A stretch of DNA of 64,000 bases from Geopsychrobacter electrodiphilus DSM 16401 (GCF_000384395.1 NZ_ARWE01000001.1:2392501-2456500), one strand, 5' to 3'; positions 27,284 to 37,996 are shown, counted from the stretch's first letter. Program-made: numbers and translations. The notes: generated by a model from the sequence alone, not told the origin.

Positions 27284-29452
27284 ATGAAAGCACAACCTGC
27301 AGGTCTCTACATTGCTCATTTAAGTATTCACGGATTAATCAGGGGTAAAAATTTGGAGCTGGGCCGTGATGCCGACACGGGCGGCCAGACCCTGTACGTC
27401 GTTGAACTTGCTCAGGCACTGGCCAGGCAGCCTGGCGTCGGCAAAGTTGACCTGATCACGCGACGCGTGGTGGATGATGCGGTCTCTGCTGACTATGCCG
27501 AGCGGATAGAGGCCGTCTCCGACAAATTTCGCATTCTGCGAATCAACGCTGGCCCGGATGGCTATCTCCCTAAAGAGCAGTTGTGGGATCATCTGGACGG
27601 TTTTGCCGATAACCTGGCGAATTTCTTTCGCGAGAACAGTCCCCTGCCAGATATTCTTCATAGTCATTATGCTGATGCCGGCTATGTCGGTTCGCGTTTG
27701 GCGAATCTCCTCGGAATCCCCCTGATTCATACAGGGCATTCGCTTGGACGGATAAAACGCAGCCGATTCCTGGCGAGTGACTTCACGACTCAGGAGATCG
27801 AAGAGCGCTTTAATATGAGTCGGCGCATTGAGGCCGAGGAGATAACCCTCGCCACTGCGCAGCGGGTGATTACCAGTACCTATCAGGAGATTGAGAACCA
27901 GTATGAACTTTACGATTATTACCAACCTGAACAGATGCGGGTTATCCCGCCCGGCACCGATTTTAAGCAATTTATGCCTCCGCAAGGGGGCGAATTGGAA
28001 ACTCCACTATTCGCTAACCTTACCCGGCATCTGAAAGACCCGAAAAAGCCGATTGTGCTCGCCCTGTCGCGGCCGGACAAACGCAAAAACATTGAGGCTC
28101 TGGTTGCGGCTTACGGTCAATCAGACGCCTTGCAGAAGCTGGCTAATTTGTTGATTATTGCCGGGAATCGTGAGGATATTGATGATCTGGAAGAGGGCGC
28201 TCAGGAGGTCTTTCATGATCTGCTGGTTGCCATCGACCGTTATGATCTTTACGGCAAGGTTGTCATGCCGAAGCACCATCAACGCGATCAGGTCCCGCTG
28301 ATTTATCGCATTGCGGCCGCGTCAGGGGGGGTATTTGTCAATCCGGCTCTGACCGAACCCTTCGGCTTGACCCTGATCGAGGCCGCTGCTTCCGGCCTGC
28401 CGTTGGTGGCCACCGAAGATGGCGGCCCGCGCGATATTATCGACAACTGTCATAACGGTTTTTTGATTAATCCGCTCGAACCGCAATCCATCACCCGGGT
28501 CTTATTAAAGCTTCTCGGCGATAAAAAGCTGTGGCAGAGTTATTGTGACAAGGGCCTGCAGGGCGTGCATGAAAACTATTCATGGGATGCACATGCCGAG
28601 CGTTATCTGACCGAGGTGAAACCGATCGCACAGCGTTCGGCATTGCTGGTACGCAAGTCGCTTTCGCGGCGCTCAGCGCTTTATCGTGACCGAGCAATCG
28701 TGAGTGACCTTGATCAAAATCTGGTTGGCGATCCTGATTCGTTGCTGCGCCTGGTCGAAGCGTTGCGTCAGCATCGACAGAGTACCCAGTTTATTATTGC
28801 CACTGGCCGTCGGCTCGACTCGGCGCTGAAGTTGATGAAGAAACACAGGATTCCGGAACCGGATGTATTGGTGACCAGCTGCGGCACCGAAATTTACCAT
28901 ACCCCCGAGTTGAGGCCGGATATCGCCTGGGCGAAGCATATTGATCACCTGTGGTCCCCGAAGCAGGTGAAAATGATTCTGACCGATTACCCGGGATTGA
29001 AAGCCCAACCAAAACTGGAGCAAAGTCGTTTCAAGTTGAGTTACTTCATCGATCCGGAACTTGCGGATTTGGATGAGATAAAAACGCGGCTCCATCAGGC
29101 GGAGCAAGCGGTTCATGTCCAGTTGGCCTTTGGCCAATTTCTGGACATACTGCCGTTACGAGCTTCAAAGGGGACAGCTTTACGCTATGTTGCTGAGCGC
29201 TTGAATATCCCGCTGGAGTCGGTGTTTGTCGCGGGGGGGTCCGGTGCCGACGAGGATATGATGCGTGGCAATCCGTTGGCGGCCGTGGTGGCGAACCGGC
29301 ACCACGAGGAGTTGTCGCAACTGGTCGATGTCGAACGAATCTTTTTTTCGAGTAAGCCGCATGCCGCCGGAATTATCGAGGCTTTGGAGTTCTACGATTT
29401 TTTCGGCAGCTGTAAAGACCCCAGGGAGATTGCCCGTTCTGATGAGCCCTAG
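27284..29452 (+). CDS. sps: Sucrose-phosphate synthase with C-terminal HAD-like domain
   Basis: This 722-residue enzyme makes sucrose 6-phosphate from UDP- or ADP-glucose and fructose 6-phosphate. The N-terminal GT4 glycosyltransferase part (about 1-460) shows SIHGLIRGKNLELGRDADTGGQT, HSHYADAGYVGSRLA, HTGHSLGRIKR, ALSRPDKRKN and PALTEPFGLTLIEAAASGLP. Residues about 475-715 form a HAD-IIB-like domain (IVSDLDQNLVGD, VFVAGGSGADEDMM). Its motif I reads DLDQN, not DxDxT, so the phosphatase half is probably inactive. AAGGACGAGT precedes the ATG. It overlaps the phosphatase gene by 11 bp. Confidence 0.94.
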   Translation: MKAQPAGLYIAHLSIHGLIRGKNLELGRDADTGGQTLYVVELAQALARQPGVGKVDLITRRVVDDAVSADYAERIEAVSDKFRILRINAGPDGYLPKEQLWDHLDGFADNLANFFRENSPLPDILHSHYADAGYVGSRLANLLGIPLIHTGHSLGRIKRSRFLASDFTTQEIEERFNMSRRIEAEEITLATAQRVITSTYQEIENQYELYDYYQPEQMRVIPPGTDFKQFMPPQGGELETPLFANLTRHLKDPKKPIVLALSRPDKRKNIEALVAAYGQSDALQKLANLLIIAGNREDIDDLEEGAQEVFHDLLVAIDRYDLYGKVVMPKHHQRDQVPLIYRIAAASGGVFVNPALTEPFGLTLIEAAASGLPLVATEDGGPRDIIDNCHNGFLINPLEPQSITRVLLKLLGDKKLWQSYCDKGLQGVHENYSWDAHAERYLTEVKPIAQRSALLVRKSLSRRSALYRDRAIVSDLDQNLVGDPDSLLRLVEALRQHRQSTQFIIATGRRLDSALKLMKKHRIPEPDVLVTSCGTEIYHTPELRPDIAWAKHIDHLWSPKQVKMILTDYPGLKAQPKLEQSRFKLSYFIDPELADLDEIKTRLHQAEQAVHVQLAFGQFLDILPLRASKGTALRYVAERLNIPLESVFVAGGSGADEDMMRGNPLAAVVANRHHEELSQLVDVERIFFSSKPHAAGIIEALEFYDFFGSCKDPREIARSDEP

Positions 29453-30300
29453 ACGCTTGCTGCTCTGCACCGACCTGGATAGAACGCTTATCCCCAATGG
29501 CGTTCAGCCCGAACACCCAGCTGCACGCAAACTGTTCCGGGAGTTTTGTCGGTTGCCCGAGGTCACCCTGATTTACGTGACCGGGCGGCATCAGCTTTTG
29601 GTGGAACAGGCGATCGAGGAGTATGGCTTGCCGGAACCCGACTATGCGATCACCGATGTCGGGACCCAGATTTACCGGATTGAGGCTGCCAAATGGCAGG
29701 AGATGAGCGCTTATGGCCCAGATTTCGGAGGACTGGCATGGGCATAGTCGTGAGCAGATTCAGGAATATCTCCGTCCACGGTCTGAGCTCAGGTTGCAGG
29801 AAGCCAGCAAGCAGAACACCTTCAAACTCAGTTATTATCTGGCCTTGGAGGGAAACAAGGGGCCTGTGCTAAGCTGGGTCGATAGCTGTCTAAACCAAAA
29901 GGGGGTGGAAGCCAGTCTGGTCTGGAGTATTGATGAACGCAAAAGCATCGGTTTGCTCGATGTTTTGCCGCGCAACGCGACAAAGTTGCACGGGATTCAG
30001 TTTTTGCAGCAACAGCTCGGATTTCAGCAGGACGAGGTGGTTTTTGCCGGCGATAGTGGCAATGACCTGGCAGTTCTCGGCAGTGCTGTCCCTGCAATTC
30101 TGGTCGCCAATGCCGGCTCCGAAGTACAGCGACAGGCCAAGCAACTTGCCGTGCAGAATGGTCAGACCGATTCACTTTATTTGGCGACAGAAGCGGGCTC
30201 TGGTCTGGGTGGCCATTATGCCGCCGGGATCCTTGAGGGAGTCTGGCATTTTGTCCCGGAATTTCGCGCCAAGTTGACGCAAATGGAACGTTCACTATGA
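29442..30300 (+). pseudogene. spp: Sucrose-6-phosphate phosphatase split by a +1 frameshift
   Basis: Two overlapping frames together make one HAD-IIB phosphatase that would release sucrose from sucrose 6-phosphate. Frame 1 (29442-29747) holds motif I (CTDLDRTLIP), YVTGRH and DYAITDVGTQIYRIEAAKW, then stops after AWA. Frame 2 (ATG at 29713, to 30300) continues the same protein with AQISEDWHGHSREQI, KLSYYLALEG and motif IV (FAGDSGNDLAVL). Frame 2 is offset by one extra base in the overlap. Neither half has all catalytic motifs. This may be a real mutation, a sequencing error, a recoding site, or two chains; AGGAG at 29698 could serve the internal ATG. The neighbouring genes are intact. Confidence 0.85.
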
Positions 30301-31172
30301 GTCGATCTTCAGGTCTAACCGTTTTTGGCGAGGTGCTCTTTGACTGTTTCCCGAGCGGGGAACAGATTCTGGGTGGAGCTCCCTTTAATGTCGCCTGGCA
30401 TTTACAGGCGCTGGGAAATCGACCGCAATTTATTTCGCGGGTTGGAGATGACGAACTCGGCAAAACGATCCTCGCCGCCATGCAGACTTGGGGGATGAGT
30501 ACCACAGGAGTTCAGTTTGATCCTGTGCATCCGACCGGGCAAGTCGCCGTTAAGGTGGTTGGGAACGAGCCTAGTTACACTATCCTCCAGGACTCGGCCT
30601 ATGATTTTGTCGATGCCGCTAAAATCGGTCCTGCCGCGAGCGACGGGGTTCTGTATCACGGCACCCTGGGGCTGAGAAATAGCGTTTCTCGCGATGCATT
30701 TCAGTGGCTTGTCCAGGCTGCAGATTTAAAAATTTTTCTGGATGTCAATTTGCGTACCCCCTGGTGGCAACAGGCTGAGGTTCACAACTGGCTGGCGCAG
30801 GCGCATTGGGTCAAACTGAACCTGGATGAACTCCGTCTGCTCGGCTTCGATTCTCTCGACATCCACCAGGAGATGGCAAGGTTTCAGGTCGAGTTCCAGC
30901 TGGAACAGCTGATTCTGACCCGTGGAGAAGCGGGCGCCCTGGTGCGCACGGCTCAAGGGGAATACCACGAAGTTGTGCCCAAACAAGCCCCACTTCTGGT
31001 TGACACGGTCGGCGCCGGCGACGCATTTAGTGCGGTGTATATCCATGGGCTGCTCGCCGGCTGGTCGATAACCAAAACACTTCAGGTCGCGCAACAATTT
31101 GCCAGTAAAATCATTGGCTTGCGCGGTGCCACCACCAAGGATGCTTCTTTTTATCAGGAGATCATCGATTAG
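30297..31172 (+). CDS. PfkB-family carbohydrate kinase, probable fructokinase
   Basis: This 291-residue sugar kinase has the PfkB N-terminal GEVLFDCFPSGEQILGGAPFNVAWHLQALG and the C-terminal anion-hole motif DTVGAGDAFSAVYIHGLL. Its place between sucrose-phosphate phosphatase and amylosucrase, with a 4-bp overlap with the phosphatase frame, points to fructose as substrate. It would recycle fructose released when amylosucrase uses sucrose. Sps-spp-fruK-ams clusters are known from methanotrophs and some other proteobacteria. Substrate is inferred from context. Confidence 0.9.
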   Translation: MSRSSGLTVFGEVLFDCFPSGEQILGGAPFNVAWHLQALGNRPQFISRVGDDELGKTILAAMQTWGMSTTGVQFDPVHPTGQVAVKVVGNEPSYTILQDSAYDFVDAAKIGPAASDGVLYHGTLGLRNSVSRDAFQWLVQAADLKIFLDVNLRTPWWQQAEVHNWLAQAHWVKLNLDELRLLGFDSLDIHQEMARFQVEFQLEQLILTRGEAGALVRTAQGEYHEVVPKQAPLLVDTVGAGDAFSAVYIHGLLAGWSITKTLQVAQQFASKIIGLRGATTKDASFYQEIID

Positions 31173-31238
31173 GGCTTTTGCTTCATCAGGCAAGCGGATG
31201 CTATAAATACGAAAAACCCACTAGAATCTAGGAACAGC

Positions 31239-33191
31239 ATGTACGAACAGGTCGCCCACTCCCTTTTGAACGATATTCTCAATCAGATTAAACCCGAAAT
31301 CCACCAGCAGGATCTCCGCCACTTCTATACCCGCCTCGGCGCTAATTTCTATGCCATTCACGCCCTGTTTGAAAAACTGTACGGCGACCGCGACGATTTC
31401 GAGCAACAGGCGCAAACCCTGGTCGAAACCATGGCCAGACAGTATATCAAGCGTTCCGACAAACTCCGACAGCTCGATCTGGCCCGCGAGAGGGATTATA
31501 ACTGGTTTCTCAGCCAGAAATGGGTTGGGATGGCGCTCTACTGCAACGGTTTTGCTGGGGATTTAAATGGTCTGCGCGAGCGGTTGAACTATTTCCAGGA
31601 ACTGGGCATCAACCTGGTTCACGTCATGCCGATTATGCCCTGCCCGGAGGGGAGCAGCGACGGGGGTTATGCGGTCAGCGATTTTCGCGAGATCGATCCG
31701 CAGGTCGGGACCCTTGCCGACTTGAACGCGCTGGCGGCTGAAATGCAGGCCCGGGACATCCTGTTGGTGCTGGATGTAGTGGTGAACCACACCTCGAATC
31801 GTCACTATTGGGCGGAACAGGCCAAGGCTGGAAATCCCGTTTATCAGGACTACTACTATACCTTCGAAACCCGCAGCGTCCCGGATATGTTCGAGCAGAG
31901 TATGCCGGAGATCTTCCCCGAAAATGCGCCCGGAAATTTTACCTGGGATGAAGAGATGGGGCGCTGGGTCATGACCGTTTTTAATGATTATCAGTGGGAT
32001 CTCAACTACAGCAACCCGGCCGTCTTTATCGAAATGTTGAACATCATTCTCTTCTGGGCCAATCAGGGTGCCGATATCCTGCGCCTGGATGCGGTGGCTT
32101 TTTTGTGGAAGAAGATCGGCAGCACCTGCCAGAACGAGCGCGAAGCGCATTTAATCCTGCAATTACTGAAAGACTGCTGCCAGGTCACGGCACCTGGCGT
32201 GCTGTTTATTGCCGAAGCGATTGTGGCGCCGGTCGAGATGATTAAATATTTTGGCGAGGATGCGGTGATCGCCAAGGAATGCGAAATCGCCTACAACGCA
32301 ACCTTTATGGCGTTGATGTGGGATGCGGTTGCCACCAAGAATGCCCGGTTGTTAAATCAGGGGATTAAAAGCCTGCCGGTCAAGCTGGAGCGCGCAACCT
32401 GGCTCAATTACATCCGCTGTCATGACGATATCGGGTTAGGTTTTGACGACCGGGATATCCTGCTGTGTGATTATCAGCCTGCAGAGCACCGCAAATTTCT
32501 CATCGATTATTTCACCGGTCAGTTTGCCGATTCCTATGCCCGTGGCCTCCCCTTTGGTCAGAATGATAAGACCGGCGACGCGCGGATTTCAGGTTCATTG
32601 GCTTCACTGGTGGGGCTGGAGTATGCGCTGGAAGTTGGGGATGACTCAGCGATTGATGATGCAATCAAACTCATCCTGCTGCTGCATGGCATGATCATGT
32701 CCTTTGGCGGGATTCCCCTGCTCTACTATGGTGATGCTCTCGGCACCCTGAACGACGATTCCTATCGCACCGACCCGAACAAAAGGGGAGATACCAGATG
32801 GGTTCATCGCCCGGCGATCGATTGGGAAATAGCGGCCCGCAGAAATACGCCTGGTTGCGTCGAGTATAAGATCTTCAGCGCGCTCAAGCGGATGATTGCC
32901 GTGCGTAAAGAGATCTCGGTTTTTGCTGATTTCAACAATCGTGAACTGCTTGAGGTGGAAAATCCGCATCTGTTTGTGTTTGGCCGCTACAATCTGAACC
33001 ATCAATCCGGGCGGGTTTTGGTCGTCGCCAATTTTAACGGCAAGCCCCAGCACCTCAATCTGGATGATCTGGGTACCTGGAGTTCGCAACAGGGCCAGCT
33101 GGTTGATCTGTACCGAGGGACGAGTCCCGATCTTTTCAAAAATAGTCTCGTCATCCCTGGGTTTGGTTTTTATTGGCTCGGAGAAAAGTAA
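31239..33191 (+). CDS. ams: Amylosucrase (GH13)
   Basis: This 650-residue enzyme transfers glucosyl units from sucrose to alpha-glucan and releases fructose. The GH13 regions are clear: DVVVNHTS near 179-186, the nucleophile in LRLDAVAF (Asp284), the acid/base in FIAEAIV (Glu326), and CHDDIG at 394-399. The alignment of Asp284 and Glu326 is close to that of the Neisseria enzyme (Asp286, Glu328 from memory). The N-terminal all-helical domain (about 1-90) is typical of amylosucrase and separates it from plain sucrose hydrolases. AGGA precedes the ATG. With the upstream genes it makes sucrose convertible to glucan plus fructose 6-phosphate. Confidence 0.93.
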   Translation: MYEQVAHSLLNDILNQIKPEIHQQDLRHFYTRLGANFYAIHALFEKLYGDRDDFEQQAQTLVETMARQYIKRSDKLRQLDLARERDYNWFLSQKWVGMALYCNGFAGDLNGLRERLNYFQELGINLVHVMPIMPCPEGSSDGGYAVSDFREIDPQVGTLADLNALAAEMQARDILLVLDVVVNHTSNRHYWAEQAKAGNPVYQDYYYTFETRSVPDMFEQSMPEIFPENAPGNFTWDEEMGRWVMTVFNDYQWDLNYSNPAVFIEMLNIILFWANQGADILRLDAVAFLWKKIGSTCQNEREAHLILQLLKDCCQVTAPGVLFIAEAIVAPVEMIKYFGEDAVIAKECEIAYNATFMALMWDAVATKNARLLNQGIKSLPVKLERATWLNYIRCHDDIGLGFDDRDILLCDYQPAEHRKFLIDYFTGQFADSYARGLPFGQNDKTGDARISGSLASLVGLEYALEVGDDSAIDDAIKLILLLHGMIMSFGGIPLLYYGDALGTLNDDSYRTDPNKRGDTRWVHRPAIDWEIAARRNTPGCVEYKIFSALKRMIAVRKEISVFADFNNRELLEVENPHLFVFGRYNLNHQSGRVLVVANFNGKPQHLNLDDLGTWSSQQGQLVDLYRGTSPDLFKNSLVIPGFGFYWLGEK

Positions 33192-33257
33192 ATGCTGACA
33201 GCTAATATTGTCACTGCTTACCTACGCAATTCTCAATTCACAGCAAGGCTGCTTGCC

Positions 33258-33290
33258 TTGACAGTATCCCCGCCTATACGGATATACCCG
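33258..33290 (+). promoter_or_regulatory. Probable ars promoter/operator before the arsR remnant
   Basis: TTGACA at 33258-33263 is followed after 17 bp by GATATA (33281-33286). The short palindrome ACGG-ATATAC-CCGT overlaps the -10, as in ArsR-type repressor sites. Just upstream is a perfect hairpin CAAGGC-TGCTT-GCCTTG at 33244-33260. The -10 is only a partial match. Confidence 0.45.
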
Positions 33291-33332
33291 TCATCATGAA
33301 ACAGACTGTACGATTTTTTAAATCGTTGGCCG

Positions 33333-33791
<459 letters not shown>

Positions 33792-33804
33792 AAGGGTTAA
33801 AACC

Positions 33805-34854
33805 ATGCCCCAAGGACTGACGAAGAAACTCTCATTTCTCGACCGCTACCTGACCCTGTGGATTTTTCTGGCCATGTTTGTTGGCGTTGGTACCGGATGG
33901 CTCTTCCCCGGCGTAAAGAACCTGGTTAACGCCTTCTCAGTAGGCACCACGAATATTCCGATTGCCATCGGCCTGATTTTGATGATGTATCCCCCGCTGG
34001 CAAAGGTGCGTTACGAGGAGTTAGGCGAGGTGTTTGCCAACAAGAAGATTCTCGGCATCTCGCTGTTGCAGAACTGGGTCATCGGCCCGGTGTTGATGTT
34101 TATCCTGGCCATCGTCTTTCTGCACAATTACCCGGAATACATGGTCGGACTGATCATGATCGGCCTAGCGCGTTGCATCGCCATGGTCATCGTCTGGAAC
34201 GAGCTGGCGCAAGGAAACACCGAATACTGCGCCGGGCTGGTCGCCTTCAATTCAGTCTTTCAGGTCCTCTTCTATTCGGTCTACGCCTGGTTCTTTATCA
34301 CCGTGTTGCCGCCGCTCTTCGGACTGGAGGGGGCGGTGGTGCAGGTCTCGATCGGCCAGATCGCCAAGAGCGTGGCGATTTACCTCGGCATTCCCTTTAT
34401 CGCCGGGATGCTGACCCGCTTCACCCTGCTGAAGGCCAAGGGACGGGACTGGTACGAGCAGAAGTTCATCCCCCGAATCAGTCCGATGACACTCATCGCG
34501 CTGCTCTTCACGATTCTGGTGATGTTCAGTCTCAAAGGGGAGTTGATCGTTTCCATTCCACTCGACGTGGTGCGGATCGCCATCCCGCTGCTGATCTATT
34601 TCGTCATCATGTTTCTGGTTAGCTTCTGGATGGGGATCAAGGCGGGAGCCGACTATTCCAAAACCGCAACTGTGGCGTTTACTGCATCGGGCAACAACTT
34701 TGAACTGGCGATCGCAGTAGCGGTGGCGGTCTTCGGGCTGGATTCTGCGGTCGCGTTTACCGCAGTCATCGGCCCGCTGGTCGAAGTTCCGGCGCTTATC
34801 GGGCTGGTGAATGTGTCATTCTGGCTACGGAAGAAGTATTACAGTGCAGGATAA
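33805..34854 (+). CDS. acr3: Arsenite efflux permease, ACR3 type
   Basis: This 349-residue membrane protein has about ten transmembrane helices and the ACR3 signatures [30 protein letters not shown] and [19 protein letters not shown]. The last contains the conserved cysteine needed for arsenite transport. It would export the arsenite made by ArsC. It follows arsC closely and both depend on the same damaged upstream region, so expression may be constitutive or lost. Confidence 0.94.
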   Translation: MPQGLTKKLSFLDRYLTLWIFLAMFVGVGTGWLFPGVKNLVNAFSVGTTNIPIAIGLILMMYPPLAKVRYEELGEVFANKKILGISLLQNWVIGPVLMFILAIVFLHNYPEYMVGLIMIGLARCIAMVIVWNELAQGNTEYCAGLVAFNSVFQVLFYSVYAWFFITVLPPLFGLEGAVVQVSIGQIAKSVAIYLGIPFIAGMLTRFTLLKAKGRDWYEQKFIPRISPMTLIALLFTILVMFSLKGELIVSIPLDVVRIAIPLLIYFVIMFLVSFWMGIKAGADYSKTATVAFTASGNNFELAIAVAVAVFGLDSAVAFTAVIGPLVEVPALIGLVNVSFWLRKKYYSAG

Positions 34855-34939
34855 ATTGAGATAGCCCTTTGCGAGTCCCGGGCACTGAAATCCAATAACC
34901 TGAATTGAACTTGCTAACCTCGTCTAAGCCGTCCTCCGA

Positions 34940-36106
34940 CTACTGACTCTCAGTTTCTCCGATGCAGCGTGTCAGAAGAAATGCCAGCGGAATTGTGCCG
35001 ATGGCAAACATAACACTCAGCTCATAGGTACGCTCCAGGCCGATCCAGTCCCCCAAGAATCCCAGCGTAAATACGAGTAGGGAACTGACCCCAAAGTTTA
35101 TAAACATGTACATGCTGTTCATAAAAGTCGGCATGTTCGAATTTGTGTCCTGGATGCAAGCCATAAGCACCGGACCCGAGGCAAACAAGAAAAATCCGAG
35201 GATAGCCAGCAAGATAATATTCTGTGTGAGGATAAACATTGCCATGGCGATCACAGAGCCGATACTCGAAATGACCAGGGTATTTTGACGACCGATTTTA
35301 TCCGAAATATTGCCAGCGCAAAATGTCCCGATGACCCCGAAAAACTGCAGAACAGACAATGAAATACCGGCAAACCATAGCGAGGCGCCTTGATGGGTTA
35401 AATAAACCGGCAGATAGAGGGTCAGCGCGCTTTTCATAGCAGACTGAAAACAGAGAAACCCGGCGATCACGCTGAAAAGCGGCCAATAGAGTCGCAACAG
35501 CTTGCGGGTATCCCCTTTTTCTTTGGCCTTCTGCACGCGCCGGTTAACATCAAGATCCTTCAGCTTGATATAAAGCACCAGGGAAGCAATCACCCCCAGG
35601 GGGATCAAGCGGTATATTCCTTCCAGACCCCACAGCGATACCGCCGAAATAACCAGCAGTGGCCCCAGTGTTCTGGCCAGTTCGCCACCTACCATAAAAA
35701 AGCTCATCCCCGTTCCGACCTTGTCACCTGAAGCTTCTTTCACAATCACTGGGGTAGGGACATGAAAAAGTGCTGCTGAAATGCCCGCGACAAACAGGAG
35801 AATAAACAACACGGCAAACGAATTCGCCAACCCCACCAACCCCATACTGATGGCGGTTATCGCCGGGGTAAGAATGACAAAATATTTAACCCCGGTTTTT
35901 TCTGCCAGCAGCCCAAGAAATGGATTAAACAGGGCCGGAATCCTCCTGCTCACGTCGAGAAGAGCGCTCATCGATAACGACATGCCCAACTTAGCAATCA
36001 GCAATGGCAGCAGCGGGGCCAAAAATGAGGAGAAGGTATCGTGAGCAAGATGCGCCAGCGACAAAATAATAACGTCTGGTTTTTTGAATTTCGTGTTCAG
36101 TCCCAA
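34940..36106 (-). CDS. MFS transporter
   Basis: This 388-residue protein has about twelve hydrophobic helices and an MFS-type organisation. The first half includes LAHDTFSSFLAPLLPLLIAKLGMS, similar to the opening of fosmidomycin-resistance-like exporters. The second half has GNISDKIGRQNTLVISSIGSV, the loop motif of the family. The start is read as TTG at 36106 because no ATG fits, and the ribosome-binding site is weak. It is convergent with acr3. Substrate is unknown; an arsenic link is possible only by proximity. Confidence 0.82.
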   Translation of the reverse strand: MGLNTKFKKPDVIILSLAHLAHDTFSSFLAPLLPLLIAKLGMSLSMSALLDVSRRIPALFNPFLGLLAEKTGVKYFVILTPAITAISMGLVGLANSFAVLFILLFVAGISAALFHVPTPVIVKEASGDKVGTGMSFFMVGGELARTLGPLLVISAVSLWGLEGIYRLIPLGVIASLVLYIKLKDLDVNRRVQKAKEKGDTRKLLRLYWPLFSVIAGFLCFQSAMKSALTLYLPVYLTHQGASLWFAGISLSVLQFFGVIGTFCAGNISDKIGRQNTLVISSIGSVIAMAMFILTQNIILLAILGFFLFASGPVLMACIQDTNSNMPTFMNSMYMFINFGVSSLLVFTLGFLGDWIGLERTYELSVMFAIGTIPLAFLLTRCIGETESQ

Positions 36107-36241
36107 AGATTATCCATTCGTAATAAATACAAAGGTTTTAGGTCGTCTGCAGCTTGAGTAGACGGCCCAAGCCGCTCCCCCTGAATACATTGGTCGTTGA
36201 TTGAGAAGGATCAAAACTCGCGTCACTTCTTACCAGCATAT

Positions 36242-37954
36242 TCAATTTGTTATTGGTACCTCAGGTGCGCCGCGCTCAAGCTCATAAGGCCAGCCCAGCA
36301 AACCACCTTCAAGGTAAGCAACCTTCTCAAACCCGGCAGCATGCAGGATTCGCACGGCTTCATACCCGCGCAGGCTGATCTTGCAGAAGGGGACGATCAG
36401 TTTATCCTTCGGCAACTCTGCAACTTTGGCGCGCAATTTTCCCAACGGAAGCAACGTTGCTCCGGCCATCCGCACTTCGGCGTGCTCGGCGGGTGAGCGG
36501 ACATCAAGCAGGAGCAGATCCTCGCCGAGATCAAGGCGTTGTTTAAGTTTCAAAGGAGAGAGACTGTCAGCCAGACCATCCAGCTTATTGCGCAGGGCGT
36601 TCGCGGCCTGATGCAGCGGATCCATCGCCGCAGAGAAAGGTGGTGCATAGCCGAGATCAACCTGCGCGAGTTGATCGATATCGGCGCCGAAACTTAGTGC
36701 GGTAGCGACCACATCAATCCGTTTGGCGACCTCGCCTGGTCCAACAATCTGGGCACCGAGTAATTTGCGACTTTCGCGGTCGATGGTGAGTCGTGTCAGG
36801 ATAGGTTTTGCGCCACGCATGGAATGGACACGGTCGGGAGAAGGAGCAAAAATACTGACCGGATCAAAGCCACTTTGCGCCGCTTTTTCGGGGGACAATC
36901 CAGTGCGACCAACATTCAGGCCGAAGACCTTGACCAACAAGGTCCCGAGAATTCCAGGGAAATGTGCCGGCCGGCCACATATGGCGTCAGCAACGATGCG
37001 GCCATGCTTGTTGGCGGTCGAGCCGAGCGGCAAATGCAGCGGTTGGTGATTGAGCAGATGATAACTTTCGACACAATCGCCAGCAGCCCAGATATTCGGG
37101 TCGCTGGTTTGCATCTGTTGATTGACCGCAATCGCGCCGCTCGGCCCAATGTTCAGACCTGCTTCCTGGGCGAGTTCGATATTCGGCTTGGCGCCCAGAG
37201 CAAGAATCACCAGATCTGCCGGATAGCTGCCAATGGTCGTTGTGACCTTCTGAACTTGGTCGTTCTGACCGCTGATAGTCTGCAGCGCCTCGCCAAGATG
37301 CAGCTTGATCCCCGCGTTGCGTAGCACCCGGTGGATATGCTCGGCCATGTCGCTATCGAGAATCCCGAAAAGCACCTGCTCCTGCATCTCCAGCAGGGTC
37401 ACATCCATACCGCGTGACCCCAGGGCTTCGGCCATTTCAAGCCCGATCAACCCTCCTCCAACAATAACGGCCCGCGCACCAGGTTCAACAAGCTTGGCAA
37501 TGCTGGCCGCATCATCCATATTTTTTAACGCACAAACCCCCGCCAGATCTCTCCCGGGGAATGGCGGGACCAAAGGGCGGCTCCCGGTCGCCAACACAAG
37601 CACGTCATACGACATGCTCTGATAGCGGTCATCATCGAGGAAATGAACCTCTAACTCTTGTTTTTCACGATCGATGCGGACCGCCTCGCAGCGGGTCAAG
37701 ACCTCAACGTCCTTGACCATCGAAAAGAAGGCCTCATCGCGCACAGTGCCGTTCGCAGTCTGACGCACCTCGTCAAGGTCTTCGATCTCTTCGCTGATCA
37801 CGTATGGCAGGGCACAGGCCCCATAAGAAAGATGGATTCCGCGTTCGACTACGGTAATCTGGGCCTTGGGATCGAGGCGACGCAGGCGGGAAGCTGATTT
37901 CATCCCGGCGGCAACCCCACCAACAATCAGGATTTTGCGCGGTTCTGTGGACAT
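36242..37954 (-). CDS. CoA-disulfide reductase/NADH oxidase family flavoprotein with C-terminal rhodanese
   Basis: This 570-residue protein joins a pyridine-nucleotide-disulfide reductase (about 1-455) to a rhodanese domain (about 475-560). The flavin site is GGVAAGMKSASRLRRLDP. The single redox cysteine appears in HLSYGACALPY near residue 47, as in CoA-disulfide reductases. The NAD site is VIVGGGLIGLEMAEALG. The rhodanese loop is VPFCKISLRGYEA, with its catalytic Cys. Known CoADR-RHD proteins act on CoA persulfide or polysulfide, so a role in sulfur or thiol redox balance is likely. AAGGAG lies ten bases before the ATG. Confidence 0.92.
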   Translation of the reverse strand: MSTEPRKILIVGGVAAGMKSASRLRRLDPKAQITVVERGIHLSYGACALPYVISEEIEDLDEVRQTANGTVRDEAFFSMVKDVEVLTRCEAVRIDREKQELEVHFLDDDRYQSMSYDVLVLATGSRPLVPPFPGRDLAGVCALKNMDDAASIAKLVEPGARAVIVGGGLIGLEMAEALGSRGMDVTLLEMQEQVLFGILDSDMAEHIHRVLRNAGIKLHLGEALQTISGQNDQVQKVTTTIGSYPADLVILALGAKPNIELAQEAGLNIGPSGAIAVNQQMQTSDPNIWAAGDCVESYHLLNHQPLHLPLGSTANKHGRIVADAICGRPAHFPGILGTLLVKVFGLNVGRTGLSPEKAAQSGFDPVSIFAPSPDRVHSMRGAKPILTRLTIDRESRKLLGAQIVGPGEVAKRIDVVATALSFGADIDQLAQVDLGYAPPFSAAMDPLHQAANALRNKLDGLADSLSPLKLKQRLDLGEDLLLLDVRSPAEHAEVRMAGATLLPLGKLRAKVAELPKDKLIVPFCKISLRGYEAVRILHAAGFEKVAYLEGGLLGWPYELERGAPEVPITN

Positions 37955-37996
37955 GAGGTTGTAACTCCTTCTTGATATTTTTTTGGTTGAGGGCCA

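Noticed and set aside
33244-33260. Perfect CAAGGC-TGCTT-GCCTTG hairpin as terminator of the sucrose cluster
   Set aside because: It lacks a T run and overlaps the proposed -35 of the ars promoter, so its role is unclear.
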